From assembly GCA_014607495.2 (NCBI GenBank), contig CP053156.1, positions 14,818,001 through 14,882,000 on the forward strand: 64,000 bases of DNA, written 5' to 3'. The stretch is from Carposina sasakii (Eukaryota > Arthropoda > Insecta > Lepidoptera > Carposinidae). A model generated the notes under the pieces. It was not told the DNA's origin and made no database searches. It was given only the letters and a program-made list of their open reading frames with translations. A program made the position numbers and the translations under genes. This document shows, one piece after another, positions 43,211 through 55,349 of the stretch. The first letter of the stretch is position 1. Each line of letters starts with the position of its first letter.

Positions 43211-43885
43211 TAGAAGAAGTAGAAGATAGGCTTAACATGCAAAAAAGGTTAAGTCAAATCGCGTTATCGTGACACAATAATTACGTAATTTTATATTTTC
43301 ACATGTTCTTTCAAATATTTTCGTACTTTTATTCTGTGTAGGTATATTTAATTTATGTTTTAATGTGTTATTTGCAGCTTTTTCATCAATAAGGTAAGTG
43401 GAAAAAACTATACAGCATTGATTTGATATACTTATGGTGGGTGAGGGATTTTCTGTTTATCACGTATATAGTACTGCGGCACAAAAACGGCGCTGAAACA
43501 AATTAATAGCAAAGGTTATTTAAAGGGCGAAGGCAAACAATGTTTTGTCCATTAAAATTGATTGCAAATGTGAAGTGCTTTAGCAAAAAAGGGTAATTTC
43601 TAACTCGGCATTAGTTCTACGAATATTGCAACGATAATATTTGTGTACCGTTTATATTATCAACTTGTTATTCATATCGTATCTAAATATTATTTTACGT
43701 TTAGGTAAGTTATTTCACTCTATTATTGCAGGGTCCATTTCAGTTAACTATCCTCGTTCAGTAATAATGATGATCATCTCGTTTAGTACATAACGCATAT
43801 TTTTAAGCAATATTTATGCAATTATTATATACACATACCATAGTTTACATTTATTTTACTGATACTCGTGGACATTATATAGACG
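43211..43885. other. No recognisable feature
   Basis: AT-rich; no ORF and no repeat seen. Confidence 0.45.
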
Positions 43886-44125
43886 GCCGATTGGTGTAGT
43901 TGGTAGTGGCCCTGCCTGCGACGCCATAGGTCCTGGGTTCGAATCCCGGTAGGTGCAAACATTGATGTGATGAATATCGATATTTGTTTCCGAGTCATGG
44001 TTGTTTATATACGTATCTATGTATTTATATATCGTTGCTTAGTACCCACGACACAAGACCTTAGGGATCTTAGTGTGGGACTAGGTTAATGTGTTGTGAA
44101 GTGTGTGAATATTTATTTATTTATT
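43886..44125 (+). mobile_element. tRNA-derived SINE, family S, intact
   Basis: Complete copy: GGCCGATTGGTGTAGTTGG, CCTGGGTTCGAATCCCGG, GCAAACATTGATGTGATG, and end ACTAGGTTAATGTGTTGTG with an ATTT tail. Confidence 0.9.
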
Positions 44126-45185
44126 TATTATGAGTGCGAGAATCTTTAAATTTTCGTGCCTTATTTATCCTATATTATTTTAATATGAAAATTTTGTACT
44201 TACTCTATATTAAGGTTAGTTAATAAACTATAATTATTGAGATGGTACACGGTGTCTACCTTGAACATATAAAAGATTTCTTTACCTTTAACGTGTCTAT
44301 GATTACATACTATGTATTTGTCTTATGCTCTAAAAAGAACTGCGAAAAAAAATTACTTAATTGTTCCTACAAATGTTGATAGTTATTTCACAAAATAAAT
44401 AAATAGGTACATATTTTTAACCCCCTTTTAGTTAAAAAAGCTCTTTATTAAAAAAAAACAATCTAAAATTAAAATGGACATAAATAAATACATGAAAATT
44501 GTCCTTTTCTTAATTAAATAGTATTTGAATGAGGTTGAAAGTAAACACCCGGCGCAATCTGATTCCAATCAACGCGCATAAAATATTAAACGCAGTATAA
44601 TTCCAGCGTACTGAATTAAAGCTCAAATGCGCTGTTTGTTTGTGCAGCGCAAAATTAAATGACAACAATGGAACAATGTCGAATCAGCTTGTTATTTAAA
44701 ACATGTTAGCCATGTTAAATATACTTGATAGTGATTATTTGTAGGTAGGTTTAATTAAATATACCTACCCTCGTTTGAAACTGATGCGTTAGAGATATTG
44801 GAATTAAAATGTAATGTTTTATTATTAGATAATACCAGTTAACAATGAAATTGAAACTCGTGGTACTTTTTAGATAATACCAGTTAACACTTAACAATGA
44901 AACTGAACCTTGTGGTACTTTTTGAGTAAATGATTTACGTGTTTACGTATGATAAAACAATAGACTTGGCTTAGTATGAAATGACAACGTAAGTCTAAAA
45001 TAGATTGTGGTGAGGTCCCTCTTTTTTTTGCTTCAAATCTAATACCAGTATACCTGTTCAAAACCATTAAGTTACTTCTCCTTACTTCACACCATCACTG
45101 GAGGTCTACCGTCAGCTTACTATACGACTCGTTGCTCGCCATTCGAAACAGCTTATTTACGAGTACATTGAAATTTCCTTTTCAT
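44126..45185. other. No gene; one short tandem duplication
   Basis: TAGATAATACCAGTTAACA ... TGTGGTACTTTTT is present twice in tandem at 44826-44925. The rest is AT-rich and unrecognised. Confidence 0.5.
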
Positions 45186-45189
45186 TGCA

Positions 45190-45245
45190 TTGTAAGCATA
45201 GACGTCAAGCGGTGACAGTTCCATACATAACTCAGAGGTATGTCG
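45190..45245 (-). mobile_element. Fragment of the CpG-rich inverted-repeat element
   Basis: On the minus strand it reads ACCTCTGAGTTATGTATGG, AACTGTCACCGCTTGACG and TCTATGCTTAC, continuous across the point where the 6925-7390 copy holds a SINE. Confidence 0.65.
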
Positions 45246-45714
45246 AGCCTTTAGGTCCTCGTATCATAACATTCATCATAGAGTGACACCGGATCAAAAT
45301 TTTTATGCAGTAGAGCATTTTTTCTTTCTTTCAGTAAATGACATTACCCATAATAACAATATATTGAAGCAGTTTATACTACCGTTTATTTGCTGCCCAA
45401 AAACGAACAGTTTCTCAGCTAATATTTATCCTCATCCATACTTACGTGAGTTAGCGCGCAGTGGAGAGGTAATGACTCAAGAGCCGTAATGTATGTCCTC
45501 CGCGGACGATATATAGCCTCGTTTAGCGCAGCGGAGTCTGCTCTGTTATGACGTAATATTCTTACATTTATACTTGGTATCTGTTCAACAGACGAGGCTT
45601 TAGGCTACCGACACTAAATAGCTTATAATGCCTATTAAGAATGGCACGGAACCTTCCTATTGGAAATTTCCTATTGAATTCGTTACCGGTCGCTAGATTA
45701 TTCTATTTGTGACC

Positions 45715-45840
45715 GAAAAGCAGCGGTAGGCTCACGCCTTACTACGTGGAACTTAGGCTAACTGGTGAAAAGTGGGTGTGTAATTTGCACCCTTCTGCCC
45801 CACCTCGGGACAATGGGCGTGACTGTATGTGTGTATGTAA
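45715..45840 (+). repeat. Dispersed lepidopteran repeat
   Basis: GCAGCGGTAGGCTCACGCC ... CCCCACCTCGGGACAATGGG with a GTATGTGTGTATG tail; inverted relative of 4960-5165. Confidence 0.5.
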
Positions 45841-46700
45841 ATTTGGGATCTAGTGTTGACTTGGATTAAAGTATTGGAATATTCCGCCATGTTTACACAA
45901 TATATCATTATTTTATATTAATCGTTAACATTTTTAATATACCATATATTTTATTTACCTATATATGGTTTATAGATTACAACTGAGAATTTTACAAATC
46001 ATAATAAACAAATAGATTATTTAACATTTAATCGTAAATAAAAAAGTTATTCTTTATAATAAACTAACACTTTATACACATAAATAGTTATATTAATGTA
46101 CAAAGGCGTGCTTATCCCAAATTATTTCTTCCAAGAAACCACTTGGGATTCCAGCCTCCACCCTTATCTTAGCCAAGATATTAGATATTATACACCCCTC
46201 TCTCACCTTTTAGCTCGTGGTCGTTTTCTTATTTTCACCGACATTCCTAATTTATTCCTAGAAAAAAGTAGTCTATTATATCTCACAAAAATGCTGGATT
46301 TTTCCTCGATATTATTGAAAGGAATTTAAATATCGGTTATGTAATTCTTGAGAATAAACTTGTCGACAGAAGTAGGTAAATAAAATTAGATAGTTTAGGG
46401 TAATAATCAAAGTAGGTTAAAAAGAGAAGTCTACTATTTCTTTATTTTTAAGATCTTAGTCATTACAAACGCACTATTCTGTAAAAACTTATTTCTAATA
46501 ATCCATTGTATAATATTGGTTATGAAGCTAAGTAAACTTAAAGAAAAACATGAAGCTGGCGAAACTCATTGAATCTGGCCTATTTTTCGTACAAAAAAAT
46601 TGCATGGATGAATGAAAATGATGACGTATATTGTACCTTTAATTATCCATAGCCTAGAACTTTTAATTTTAGCCGCACACAACTACATAGGGCGTTTTTT
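45841..46700. other. No recognisable gene
   Basis: A 77-codon ORF at 46096-46329 is not supported by any motif. Confidence 0.4.
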
Positions 46701-46702
46701 TT

Positions 46703-46872
46703 TACTAGACGACCCTACAGCAGCACGACCACGACATTTCGTCACCTATTATGGCAGCCGGCCGTGTCGTCTAATGGAAACACGATCCATACTGTTTAAT
46801 ACATTTTTGCTTCCACGCCGTGGTCATGTCATGGCCTTGGTCCTGTCGTGGCCGTGGTCGTGTCGTCTAGTG
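46703..46872. mobile_element. Short inverted-repeat element (ACTAGACGAC ends)
   Basis: ACTAGACGAC at the left and GTCGTCTAGT at the right, with further inverted CACGACCACGAC/GTCGTGGCCGTGGTCGTG sequence inside. GTCGTCTA also occurs internally at 46768. Non-coding, superfamily unknown. Confidence 0.6.
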
Positions 46873-47332
46873 GAGAAAAGCCAGACAATTAATAATTCTA
46901 GACTTAAGTAGTGTCTTCAAGGATAACATTAATAAATTGTCACTAATCTGTGCCTGAGAAATCCATGGCAGTTCAACTTTGTTCAGGTCTTTAGTAATTC
47001 AGCAGCATTTACTATTCAATGCCACATCCCGGCTCTGAAGCTGAAGATAATAGTAATAGCATGGGAGCAGTTGGCAAGCCGGCAGCGACAATACATGGCG
47101 TTGTTTTTTGTTGTGTGGTACGAGCGATTAATAAAACGCGATCGGTCTTCGTGAACCTATACTTATTATGATATTTATTTGAAGTACCTCCTAACCAATT
47201 TTTGATTAACCGATAAAAGGCGGAATTAATATTAAGCTCTTTGATTTATATTAATTGATTATTTTCACCCGACTGCGCCAGAAGAAAGGTTATGTTTTTC
47301 GAGTGTATGTATAGGTATATTTCTTTGGTATG
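46873..47332. other. No recognisable feature
   Basis: No ORF, fold or shared repeat recognised. Confidence 0.4.
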
Positions 47333-47340
47333 CTCTAGAG

Positions 47341-47527
47341 CAGGGGTTCCCAAACTTTTATTCCTCATAGACCCCTTTCAAAAGTTAACTGGTTCTGGTG
47401 GACCCCCTACAGGCCCACATCACATACAAATTAATTGTGAACCCCCATTTTTTCACGCTAACATAGACTCCCATCTAGTCTCCTATAGACCCCTGGGGGT
47501 CCACCTGGACCACTTTGGGAACCACTG
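47341..47527 (+). mobile_element. hAT-type MITE with perfect 8-bp target duplication
   Basis: CAGGGGTTCCCAAACTTTT at the left and CCACTTTGGGAACCACTG at the right are the typical hAT ends. CTCTAGAG flanks both sides (47333-47340, 47528-47535), matching the hAT preference nTnnnnAn. 187 bp, non-coding. Confidence 0.92.
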
Positions 47528-47590
47528 CTCTAGAGACTAAACGGCTTGTCGCATTTGAGCTTAAGAGGTATTATTAAATTCGTCTTAGTC

Positions 47591-47812
47591 GGGTTGGAAG
47601 GGGAAGACCTCGCCAGCCTTTCACTGATCAAATTGGTGAAATTCTAAAGAATAGTCAGGTCAAGAGTACCCTAAACCGATGAGCGTGCATGAAGAATATC
47701 ATGAAAGTAGATGAAGCGAAAGAGGTGTGTTAGGATCGTAGCAAATGGAGATCCGTGATCTCTGCCTACCCCTCCGGGAAATAGGCGTGATTATTATGTA
47801 TGTATGAATGTC
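47591..47812 (+). pseudogene. LINE reverse-transcriptase C-terminal remnant
   Basis: Translation GRGRPRQPFTDQIGEILKNS, then MKNIMKVDEAKEVC, a stop, and DRSKWRSVISAYPSGK. At least three in-frame stops (after LNR, after EVC, after SGK). Sister of 4106-4302 but extends further upstream. Confidence 0.75.
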
Positions 47813-47882
47813 TTAGTCGAGAGAGTGATACTATAGAAGTGAGCTTTCCGAATATATCGCTTAAAGCACTCGTGCTTTCGCA

Positions 47883-48150
47883 ATGATAATCACCATCATT
47901 TGGTTTGGTTCCCATTTATTTGGGGTCGGCGCACTACGTATTTTTCTTCCATTCATCCCTATTATCCGTCATCTCATTGCTCACTCCCAGTACACACATA
48001 TCCTCTCTCACACAGTCCATCCAACATTTCATCGATCACCTCTTCCTTTATATCCATCCACATTCATGCACAACGCTCTCTATAAAATATGCCCGTCATT
48101 TCGTCCCTTTACATGCCCGTACTAAGACTGCAATGATAATCATGTTTTAA
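47883..48150. repeat. Dispersed repeat with GGGGTCGGCGC
   Basis: TTCCCATTTATTTGGGGTCGG followed by a C/T-rich strand with CATCCACATTCATGCACAAC resembles a lepidopteran LINE 3' region. A second copy starts at about 63875. The overlapping ORFs reflect low-complexity C/T content. Confidence 0.5.
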
Positions 48151-48814
48151 AAATTCTTGGTCATGTTTTTGGGGTTAGTTAAGGAAAATATAGAAATGCC
48201 GGTATTTTGAAGTAATATTCTATACTCGTATAAACATGTAATCTACACTACGAGTATTGTCAAAGTATTTTTTATCAGAATGGCCTATCGATATATAAAT
48301 TAACTTTTTACCAAATAGTCGGTTTGAACGATGGCATCAGTTGCTTTGTGTTTTTAAATGCGGTTACATTAAAAAACTATTGGTCCTAAAATTAGGCACA
48401 TGAGTTATTTTTTAAACCTGACTTTACCACTCTACGTTAGAACTCTGCTACGTTTATTTTAATATACTTACTTGTCACACGTTGTTTTCAAACTCGACCT
48501 GGTAGGAAAGAAATTAAAGTAGATTGCGGTTTGATTATTTATCATATCATGACAGTTTTTAAATCTCTTTATTATGCACGCTGTAATCTCCTCTCTTGTA
48601 CCACACACCCTTGACTGCACGACAAGCGGGCACCTCATAAAATATTATAACATGCCAAATACATAAAGCCGCTTCACGATAATTGTTATGGGATATGCGA
48701 ATACTCTTTCAGTGCTTTTTACGAAGCTTATTCTATACTCATACAATGATATATTTAAAATATGTAGCTTACTGGAATTTTTTTTACGTGCTCAAAAGCT
48801 TATAAAATTATTAA
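48151..48814. other. No recognisable feature
   Basis: AT-rich; nothing recognised. Confidence 0.4.
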
Positions 48815-48895
48815 TAAAGAAAATGGAAAAAATTCTTCACCCGAGTGGGAATCGAACCCACGACCACTGCAAATCATGCCAGCCGCTATAACCAC
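48815..48895 (-). mobile_element. SINE T fragment
   Basis: Minus strand: TAGTGGTTATAGCGGCTGG, GGTCGTGGGTTCGATTCCCA, CTCGGGTGAAGAATTTTTTC. The 5' acceptor part is degraded. Confidence 0.7.
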
Positions 48896-48899
48896 TAAA

Positions 48900-50090
48900 A
48901 GTTATCTATACAAGCCTTTTATTCATAAAAATTGTAAATTGCAAATTGCAGCTACGTTATACTGCTTATACTCGTAAACTTACTAAGAAGTTAAACGTAG
49001 TGTCACACTGGGGAATTAATGATATTTAGGGAGTGGGGAAAAGGATAGCGCTTGCTGTTCCTTGCTTATCCTATGTTATATTCGATTCATTGTGAGAATC
49101 TGATATTAAAATTATGACTTTTTGGTTCTTTCTGTGCCCGGTAGATGGCTCCACTATATTGATTTTATCTTATATGACTGTAAAGATGTACGAGTAACTA
49201 CGAGTATATGTATTTTAACGTCTGACATTTTATGATGTTTGTGTGCCAGCGCCCGCAGAGTTTACGAAGATATCTCCTGTTGGAGATAAACTTACATACT
49301 ACTAGATATTTATCTGTAACTAGTGGCAGCCCACAATTTCATTAACGTAAAATCCAAAATTTCCGTTATTTTGCGATCCCGTGGGAATTTTGGGAAATCA
49401 ATTCTTGTGTCACAAAAGAGGGCCATGGTCTGAATATCACATTTCTAGCTTCAGTAGTACTGGTATGGCCACGGTATTGATGAGTCAGTCAAGAATTGTT
49501 ATTACTTTATTCTAGTTTATCTATAAGCTACATAACATGGCTGTATCTCTCTTATGATTCTGCATTTCTGACCATTTCAGGAACACAGCCATGTATATGT
49601 ATTTACCATGTATGTATGCTATGATCTACGTAAGAGCTAAATTTAATTAAAGTCGTCAATATGGTGTTTGTGTTAAAAACTAACAAACAACCAAATTACC
49701 CACATACATTTATAATATTTATAGGATTTTAAACTAGATTAAATTTTCTTTATCCAAAGTTTTTATCATTGTGGCTCTAATAAATCTACTAAGGATAAAG
49801 CGCACACTGATATTAAATATGGAAATTCCTACCCAGAATAAAATCAAGTAACTGCATTGAAATAATTCGACAAAGGAGAATTTCTTTGAAGCGCTGGTTA
49901 GTTTACGCAAGAACTAAAACTTTACTAGTCTGTGATTTACTTCAATAGAATATTAATATTATTATTAAAGTTATTTTGACATACTAGAGAGGACGATTCT
50001 CCAAATTTTTTTAGTTAGAACGAAGCTTTCGGCTTCGAAAGCTGGGTGCAAAGAAACAAACAAAGAGATGTAGGTAATCTCGTAATCATA
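48900..50090. other. Mostly unrecognised
   Basis: 49318-49420 begins AACTAGTGGCAGCCCACAA and may be another diverged Helitron-like end. 49555-49610 is a fragment of the repeat at 29525. No gene seen. Confidence 0.35.
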
Positions 50091-50091
50091 A

Positions 50092-50240
50092 GCACGAGAC
50101 ACACATTTTTTTTCTGTCATATTCGCGAGAGCTGCTTGCTTAAATATACCTTATTACTCAAGCGGTAAGTATATATTGCTTCGCACCGCGTTCCGTTAAC
50201 GGTTCGTTAGTGGTTGCGTTTCGGCTCAAAATTATTGCGT
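50092..50240. repeat. Repeat shared with 6243-6395
   Basis: AGCACGAGACACACATTTT ... TACTCAAGCGGTAAGTATA ... CGTTAACGGTTCGTTAGTGG. Confidence 0.6.
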
Positions 50241-50579
50241 AATTATTCCTCAGCCATAATATAAATGTGACATGAGAGCCGAGTTCAATATTATGATATA
50301 TGCCTTGAAAGCGAGATCTAAATGGGTGCTAAGTTCAATGGTTAGTCCTGACAATTATTTATAACAACATAAAATATTATTTTCTTCTTGTAACTTAGGA
50401 TAATATATTGTAGTCTGACTTGGCTGGTTCTCATATACGAATTATTATTAAGTACCTACTATGTATAATAGTCATAGAGGAGCCCTATGTTCGATGGTTA
50501 GTTTCTACCTGCAAGCCTAATTTTCGGAATAATAAAAATAAGAACCGACAGGTAGCAGGTTTAGAGCTTGCGAAGGCTA

Positions 50580-50790
50580 TAATATTATAAATACTTAGCT
50601 CATGCCTCGGAAAGCATGTAAAACCGTTGGTCCTGCGCCTGATCTCTCTGCGGTCGTGTCGGCTTTCCGTCCCATCGGACTGAGAGTAACAGAATAGAGA
50701 GTGCATCTGTGTTTGCGCACACACTTGTGCACTATATTATCTCCTGCGTACCTGGCCAATCTCCGCCTTGGCCGAAATACGGTCGGAGTT
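50580..50790. repeat. Dispersed lepidopteran repeat
   Basis: CATGCCTCGGAAAGCATGTA, CGTTGGTCCTGCGCCTGATC and TGTTTGCGCACACACTTGTG form a non-coding repeat that I recognise as widespread in moth and butterfly genomes. Mechanism unknown. Confidence 0.6.
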
Positions 50791-50799
50791 CGTCATTTA

Positions 50800-51284
50800 T
50801 AATGACTTAAGTCTTTATGGTAAAGGAAAAACTAGGCATCTTGTTATCTAGAAGGGAATGTGCAGCTTTTCCCAGTTGTTTTATGAGAAGTATTTTACTG
50901 ATCTTGAGTTTTGAATTTTTCAGATTAAAATCTTCAATTATTTTCATGCAAAATAATAAATTTTGAAATTGAAGTGTGTGAATATTTATTTTTATAGCAG
51001 ACAGGCAACTGATGTCCATTCGTATAGATAGTCAATGTGCCCATAGATTGTACCGATCGCGTGGGAATCGATTTAAATGGTTATTGCTTTTGGAAATTAA
51101 TCAACACAATGGCGTACGGTCGTATTGACAGCAGATTAATGTGGTCAAGATTGACAGTTTAATATATTATTATATCGATGCTGTTTATAGTCGAGTCATT
51201 TTGATTAACTGCTGCAGCAATGACTCTAATAATTGTCGAAATATAAATATACAGAACATAAGAAACATAGGTTAATATTAAAAT
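50800..51284. other. No recognisable feature
   Basis: A 70-codon minus ORF (50807-51019) has no support. Confidence 0.4.
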
Positions 51285-51545
51285 GACGCCGTGTGGTATC
51301 GGTAGAGTTGAATAGCATCACCCCATGTCCGATTGTGGGTATCGTAAGAGGCGATTAAGGGTTTCCGGGAGGTGGCAACAGCGCCTACCATGTTGACAAC
51401 AGTCCGAAAATCACACTGTGGTCTCCAGCCCGCCTACCCAGCGTGGTAATTATGTACAAAAACCCGCCTATGGCAGTAGCCTTAGTGGTGTCCATTTGGG
51501 GAGGCTTACGTCTAGCAGTGGGCTGGATAGGCTTATATGATGAGT
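51285..51545 (+). mobile_element. R-family short retroelement
   Basis: GCCGTGTGGTATCGGTAGAG to GGCTTACGTCTAGCAGTGGG; more diverged than 21936-22196. Confidence 0.7.
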
Positions 51546-51790
51546 CGTCGTTGTCATCAGCAGATTGCAGTCTACTGCTGGATGTAGGCCACCCCTACAG
51601 CACGCCACAAGGCTCGATCTCTCGTTTTCGCCATCCCGTCACTAGCAGCCGCCCTCTTCCATCTGGCCGGAGGGCGTCCAACTTTACGCTTGCCAAGGCA
51701 TGGTCTCCATTCGAGAACCCGCTTACTTCACCGATGGACGCTATATGCAGCCATGTGACGGCGTCGCTCTCCTAGGAATCTATAGCAAAC
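51546..51790 (-). repeat. LINE 3' region, inverted to the preceding copy
   Basis: CATCAGCAGATTGCAGTCTAC then CCCGATCTC-type sequence, GGCGTCCAACTTTACGCTTG and GGCATGGTCTCCATTCGAG, a repeat typical of Lepidoptera. An ORF across it (51443-51775) is not protein-like. Confidence 0.55.
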
Positions 51791-52205
51791 CTTCCAGTCA
51801 TACTTAGGTTCAATCATTGAAGTTTTTTATATCAATGCCATCAAAAAATCCGTGAATGAGATACACAAGATTTTTTTTAAAGCCCACGATTAAAAGCGCA
51901 AACGATTACGAAAGCGGCAGAAGATTCGATTACATTATGTAAACGATGGCAACTCGATTGCTCTCTCGATTAAACTCCGTAAAGCGCCAGATGTTGCGCT
52001 CGCGGAATTTCATTATTGTGCCGTTTCGTATTTAATTGTGTATTATCGCATGGCCACCTTCATATCTCGTTTTGCAGGCGCAATGATACTCTCATGCATT
52101 AGTTTTTATTCAAGCTGTAACAGAAGAGATGTGTTATACGAAATGATAATTATGTATTAAGCCAATAATATACCTTTTCACAAGCAGTGATAGCCAAAAC
52201 GTTTT
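51791..52205. other. No recognisable feature
   Basis: Contains CGATTA-rich dispersed short words (51890-51990) but no gene or repeat unit I can define. Confidence 0.35.
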
Positions 52206-52450
52206 GACAGCCGATTGGTCTAGCTAGTAGGTAGTGACCCTGCCTGCGACGCCATAGGTCCTGGGTTCGAATCCCGGTAGGTGCAAACATTGATATGATG
52301 AATATCGATGTTTGTTTCCGAGACATGGATGCTTCTATACTTATCTATGTATTTATATACCGTTGCTTAGTACCCACGACACAAGACCTTAGGGATCTTA
52401 ATTTGGGAATAGGTTAATGTGTTGTGTGGTGTGTGAATATTTATTTATTT
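52206..52450 (+). mobile_element. tRNA-derived SINE, family S
   Basis: Near-complete copy; a few extra bases lie in the A-box region (GGTCTAGCTAGTAGGTAGTG). Ends TGAATATTTATTTATTTA. Confidence 0.85.
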
Positions 52451-53207
52451 AGGACGTGCACCTTTCAGTTGGACGGCGTAGGTTGAATCTCAGTCATGGT
52501 AGCACTAATTTTATTTCATGTACAGATTTTTACCCGACTCTTGTGAGATGATAGTTATGTTTTTCGAGTGTATGTAGGTATGTAAGTTTGTATGTATGTA
52601 TGTATATTTCTTTGGAACGATCTAGAACCTAATCGGCTTGTCGCATTTGAACTTTAGAGAGGTGTCATCAGATTCGGTTTAGTAGTGAGAGTGACACTCT
52701 CATTTAGCTATACCCGCGGAGTGTTAGCGTCAGGCGATTTGGTACTCCTCCTCAGTCACCCTCTTTCTGGTGAGGTCGGGTAAACATATTCAACAAACAA
52801 GGCCGATTTCTTAACTGACGACTTGTGGTTTGTTTTTTTTTCCCAATCATTGTATACCAAAATTTAAATTTAAAAAACTTTAAAAAAATTTAATCTCGTT
52901 TAAATTAAATTACGATACAAGTAATATGAATATGAATTCACATTTCATTTAAATACAGAGCAATTATAATTTGCGTCTACCCGCAATCCCGCGTCTCTGG
53001 GGCAATCCTCGCGGTTTCCTAATTATAAACCAGTTCAGGTATTTTTCCCCTTAAATCCGGGTTATTCTACTTTGAAACAATTTAGATGTTTTGCCACGGA
53101 TATAAAAGTACATACATATTCACGTATATACAACTGTGTTCTCAATATGGAGTAGATATAACTATAGGATCGCAAATGAGATCTTATTTTTTGGCGAAAC
53201 ATGTCTC
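52451..53207. other. No gene
   Basis: 52540-52660 shares TTTTTCGAGTGTATG ... TTTCTTTGG with the sequence left of the hAT MITE at 47290, a small duplicated region of unknown origin. Confidence 0.35.
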
Positions 53208-53485
53208 TAACGGGTCGCTGTCTGTACTTGGAAGATATATGAGAAAAAATATTATAAGAGACATTTATCAACGCAATAGTACCTAAAATAATGATTTTTG
53301 AAATTTTTCTCGGTTTGTCTGTTTGTCTGTGCGTTTGTGCACGCTAATCTTAGAAATGGCTGAACCGATTTCGATGCAGTTTTCAGGAGGCTACTTTTTA
53401 TACCTGAAAAATGTTTTTATCCCGGATAATTTCGACATTTTGACAGTATGTAGTCCACGCGGATGGAGTCGGGGGCGTCCACTAG
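53208..53485 (+). mobile_element. Helitron-like element
   Basis: From CGGGTCGCTGTCTGTACTTG to GGGGGCGTCCACTAG with a T after it. The GTGACAGGTCCCACTTAACATA part is deleted here (join at TTTTCAGGAGGCTAC). Confidence 0.75.
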
Positions 53486-53637
53486 TCTAATCTAATAATA
53501 TAATAATAACTTTATTTTATTGTTTTGAACAAATAAATAATCATTTTCATTAGCAACATAGTCATATACTCGTATCATAGACAGGTCAGATGTAACGGAT
53601 ATTATGGAGGAGACATTCGTTCTTTACATTATGAACT

Positions 53638-53865
53638 GACGACCGATTGTGTGTAGTTGGTAGTGACCCTATAGCATAGGTCCTGGGTTCGAATCCCGGT
53701 ACGAGTAGGTGCAAACATTGATATGATGAATATCGATTTTGTTTCCGAGTCACGGATGTTTCTATACTTATCTATGTATTTATATACCGTTGCTTAGTAC
53801 CCACGACACAAAACTTTAGGGATCTTAGTGTGAGACTAGGTCAATGTATTTTGAAGTGTGTGAAA
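53638..53865 (+). mobile_element. tRNA-derived SINE, family S, degraded
   Basis: The anticodon region is shortened (GTGACCCTATAGCATAGG), and GTACGAGTAGGTG replaces GGTAGGTG. Confidence 0.8.
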
Positions 53866-54179
53866 AAAAACTCTTTATGGACGATTTTTTTCATTGTCAA
53901 TGCGAGATGCCACTATAAATTGTATGTCGGCTTGATAACTTAATTATGCTGGTAAATTAACTAATAGAATCCATATAAATTAAATTAGTGGACTGTATTT
54001 AAAAATATCGATTATCCTAAATTCATTGTGTACAAAAGTAATTTTGAATACATATAGAAAAAAACAATGAACTGCAATTATAGGCTGAAGAAGAAGAAGA
54101 TAGAAAAAAAGCAATAAAAAGAAGAAAAAGAACCCTGTTGTTAACAATTTCTCTTTACTTGCTTGGCTTGCTGGAAGAG

Positions 54180-54275
54180 ATCTCTGGCAGAGATAAGCTT
54201 GCCATTGTACATGCATCTCTTCTTAAATGTTGTTTGCCATATTTCTTTTGTGTATGTGCAATAAAGAATAAGAAT
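54180..54275 (+). repeat. LINE 3' end with polyadenylation signal
   Basis: Same as 25020-25112: GATAAGCTTGCCATTGTACA to GTGCAATAAAGAATAAG. Confidence 0.6.
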
Positions 54276-54343
54276 GTTGCCTGCCATCTAATAAATTACA
54301 TACAACCTTTATGTTAGATTCTAACATAAACAAAACTTTAGAT

Positions 54344-54530
54344 CAGGGGTTCCCAAACTTTCATTTTTTATAGACCCCTTTCAAAAGTTAACTGGTTCTG
54401 GTGGACCCCCTACATACTTACAACACATACAAATTAATTGTGAAATCCCATTTTTTCACGCCAACGTAGACCCCCATCGAGTCCCTTGTGGACCCCTGGG
54501 GGTCCACATAGACCACTTTGGGAACCACTG
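54344..54530 (+). mobile_element. hAT-type MITE, second copy
   Basis: CAGGGGTTCCCAAACTTTC ... GGGAACCACTG flanked by CTTTAGAT on both sides (54336-54343, 54531-54538). 187 bp, as at 47341. Confidence 0.92.
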
Positions 54531-54539
54531 CTTTAGATG

Positions 54540-55057
54540 ATATTTCCGTAGTTTTGGAAAACTGCTACTTTTGAAAACTTTTTCAAACCTGGTATACAGT
54601 AGTAACATGTAGTTTTATTTTCTGACACTCGAGACGCAGCCTGTTGTTCATAATTAAGTTTTTGTTCCTTTAATTTTACTTTTGAAACTCGAGTTTTTCA
54701 TTGTAAAGCTGCGTTCTCACTGTTGTATAGTATGTATTTATCAGAGGTATATATTGGTGTTCATTGGCTGACAATGTTTTGTTTTGAATTAAGCCTACTT
54801 CCGACTTTAGGGTTACTATCTCTGTACAAAATTACTTACAAATCAGTTCAGTATTTTTGGAATGAAAGCGAGGCAGACAGACAGAATTATTTTCGCGATT
54901 ATAATATTAGTAAATATTTATTCAATTTCCATAATATGTTATAAAACACATATTTAGGTGATTTGTAAGAAATCAATTGAGCAAATGCATTTTTGTTCAG
55001 ACAATTTAAAAAAATGTTTATCAAACTTATTAAACGTACCACATTAAAACGGGTGAA
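54540..55057. other. No recognisable feature
   Basis: A 73-codon ORF at 54723-54944 is unsupported. Confidence 0.4.
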
Positions 55058-55346
55058 ATAAAGCAACGTTACTCGTTTTCTATAAAGCAACGTTACTCGT
55101 TTTCTATAAAGCAACGTTACTCGTTTTCTATAAAGCAACGTTACTCGTTTTCTATAAAGCAACGTTACTCGTTTTCTATAAAGCAACGTACTCGTTTTCT
55201 ATAAAGCAACGTTACTCGTTTTCTATAAACAACGTTACTCGTTTTCTATAAAGCAACGTTACTCGTTTTCTATAAAGCAACGTTACTCGTTTTCTATAAA
55301 GCAACGTTACTCGTTTTCTATAAAGCAACGTTACTCGTTTTCTATA
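55058..55346. repeat. Minisatellite, 12 copies of a 24-bp unit
   Basis: Unit TATAAAGCAACGTTACTCGT plus TTTC. Copies are identical except for single-base losses in two (CAACGTACTCG near 55188; TATAAACAACG near 55226). The minus-strand ORF with repeated LYRKRVTL is a by-product of the 24-base period. Confidence 0.95.
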
Positions 55347-55349
55347 CGT

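Noticed and set aside
47883..48150. Three overlapping ORFs of 61-81 codons
   Set aside because: All three frames are open because of the C/T-rich repeat; none resembles a protein.
54899..55186. 95-codon minus ORF with repeated LYRKRVT
   Set aside because: It simply reads through the 24-bp minisatellite; the repeat length is a multiple of three, which keeps the frame open.
55058..55346. CRISPR-like array
   Set aside because: Units are directly adjacent with no variable spacers, and the genome is eukaryotic.
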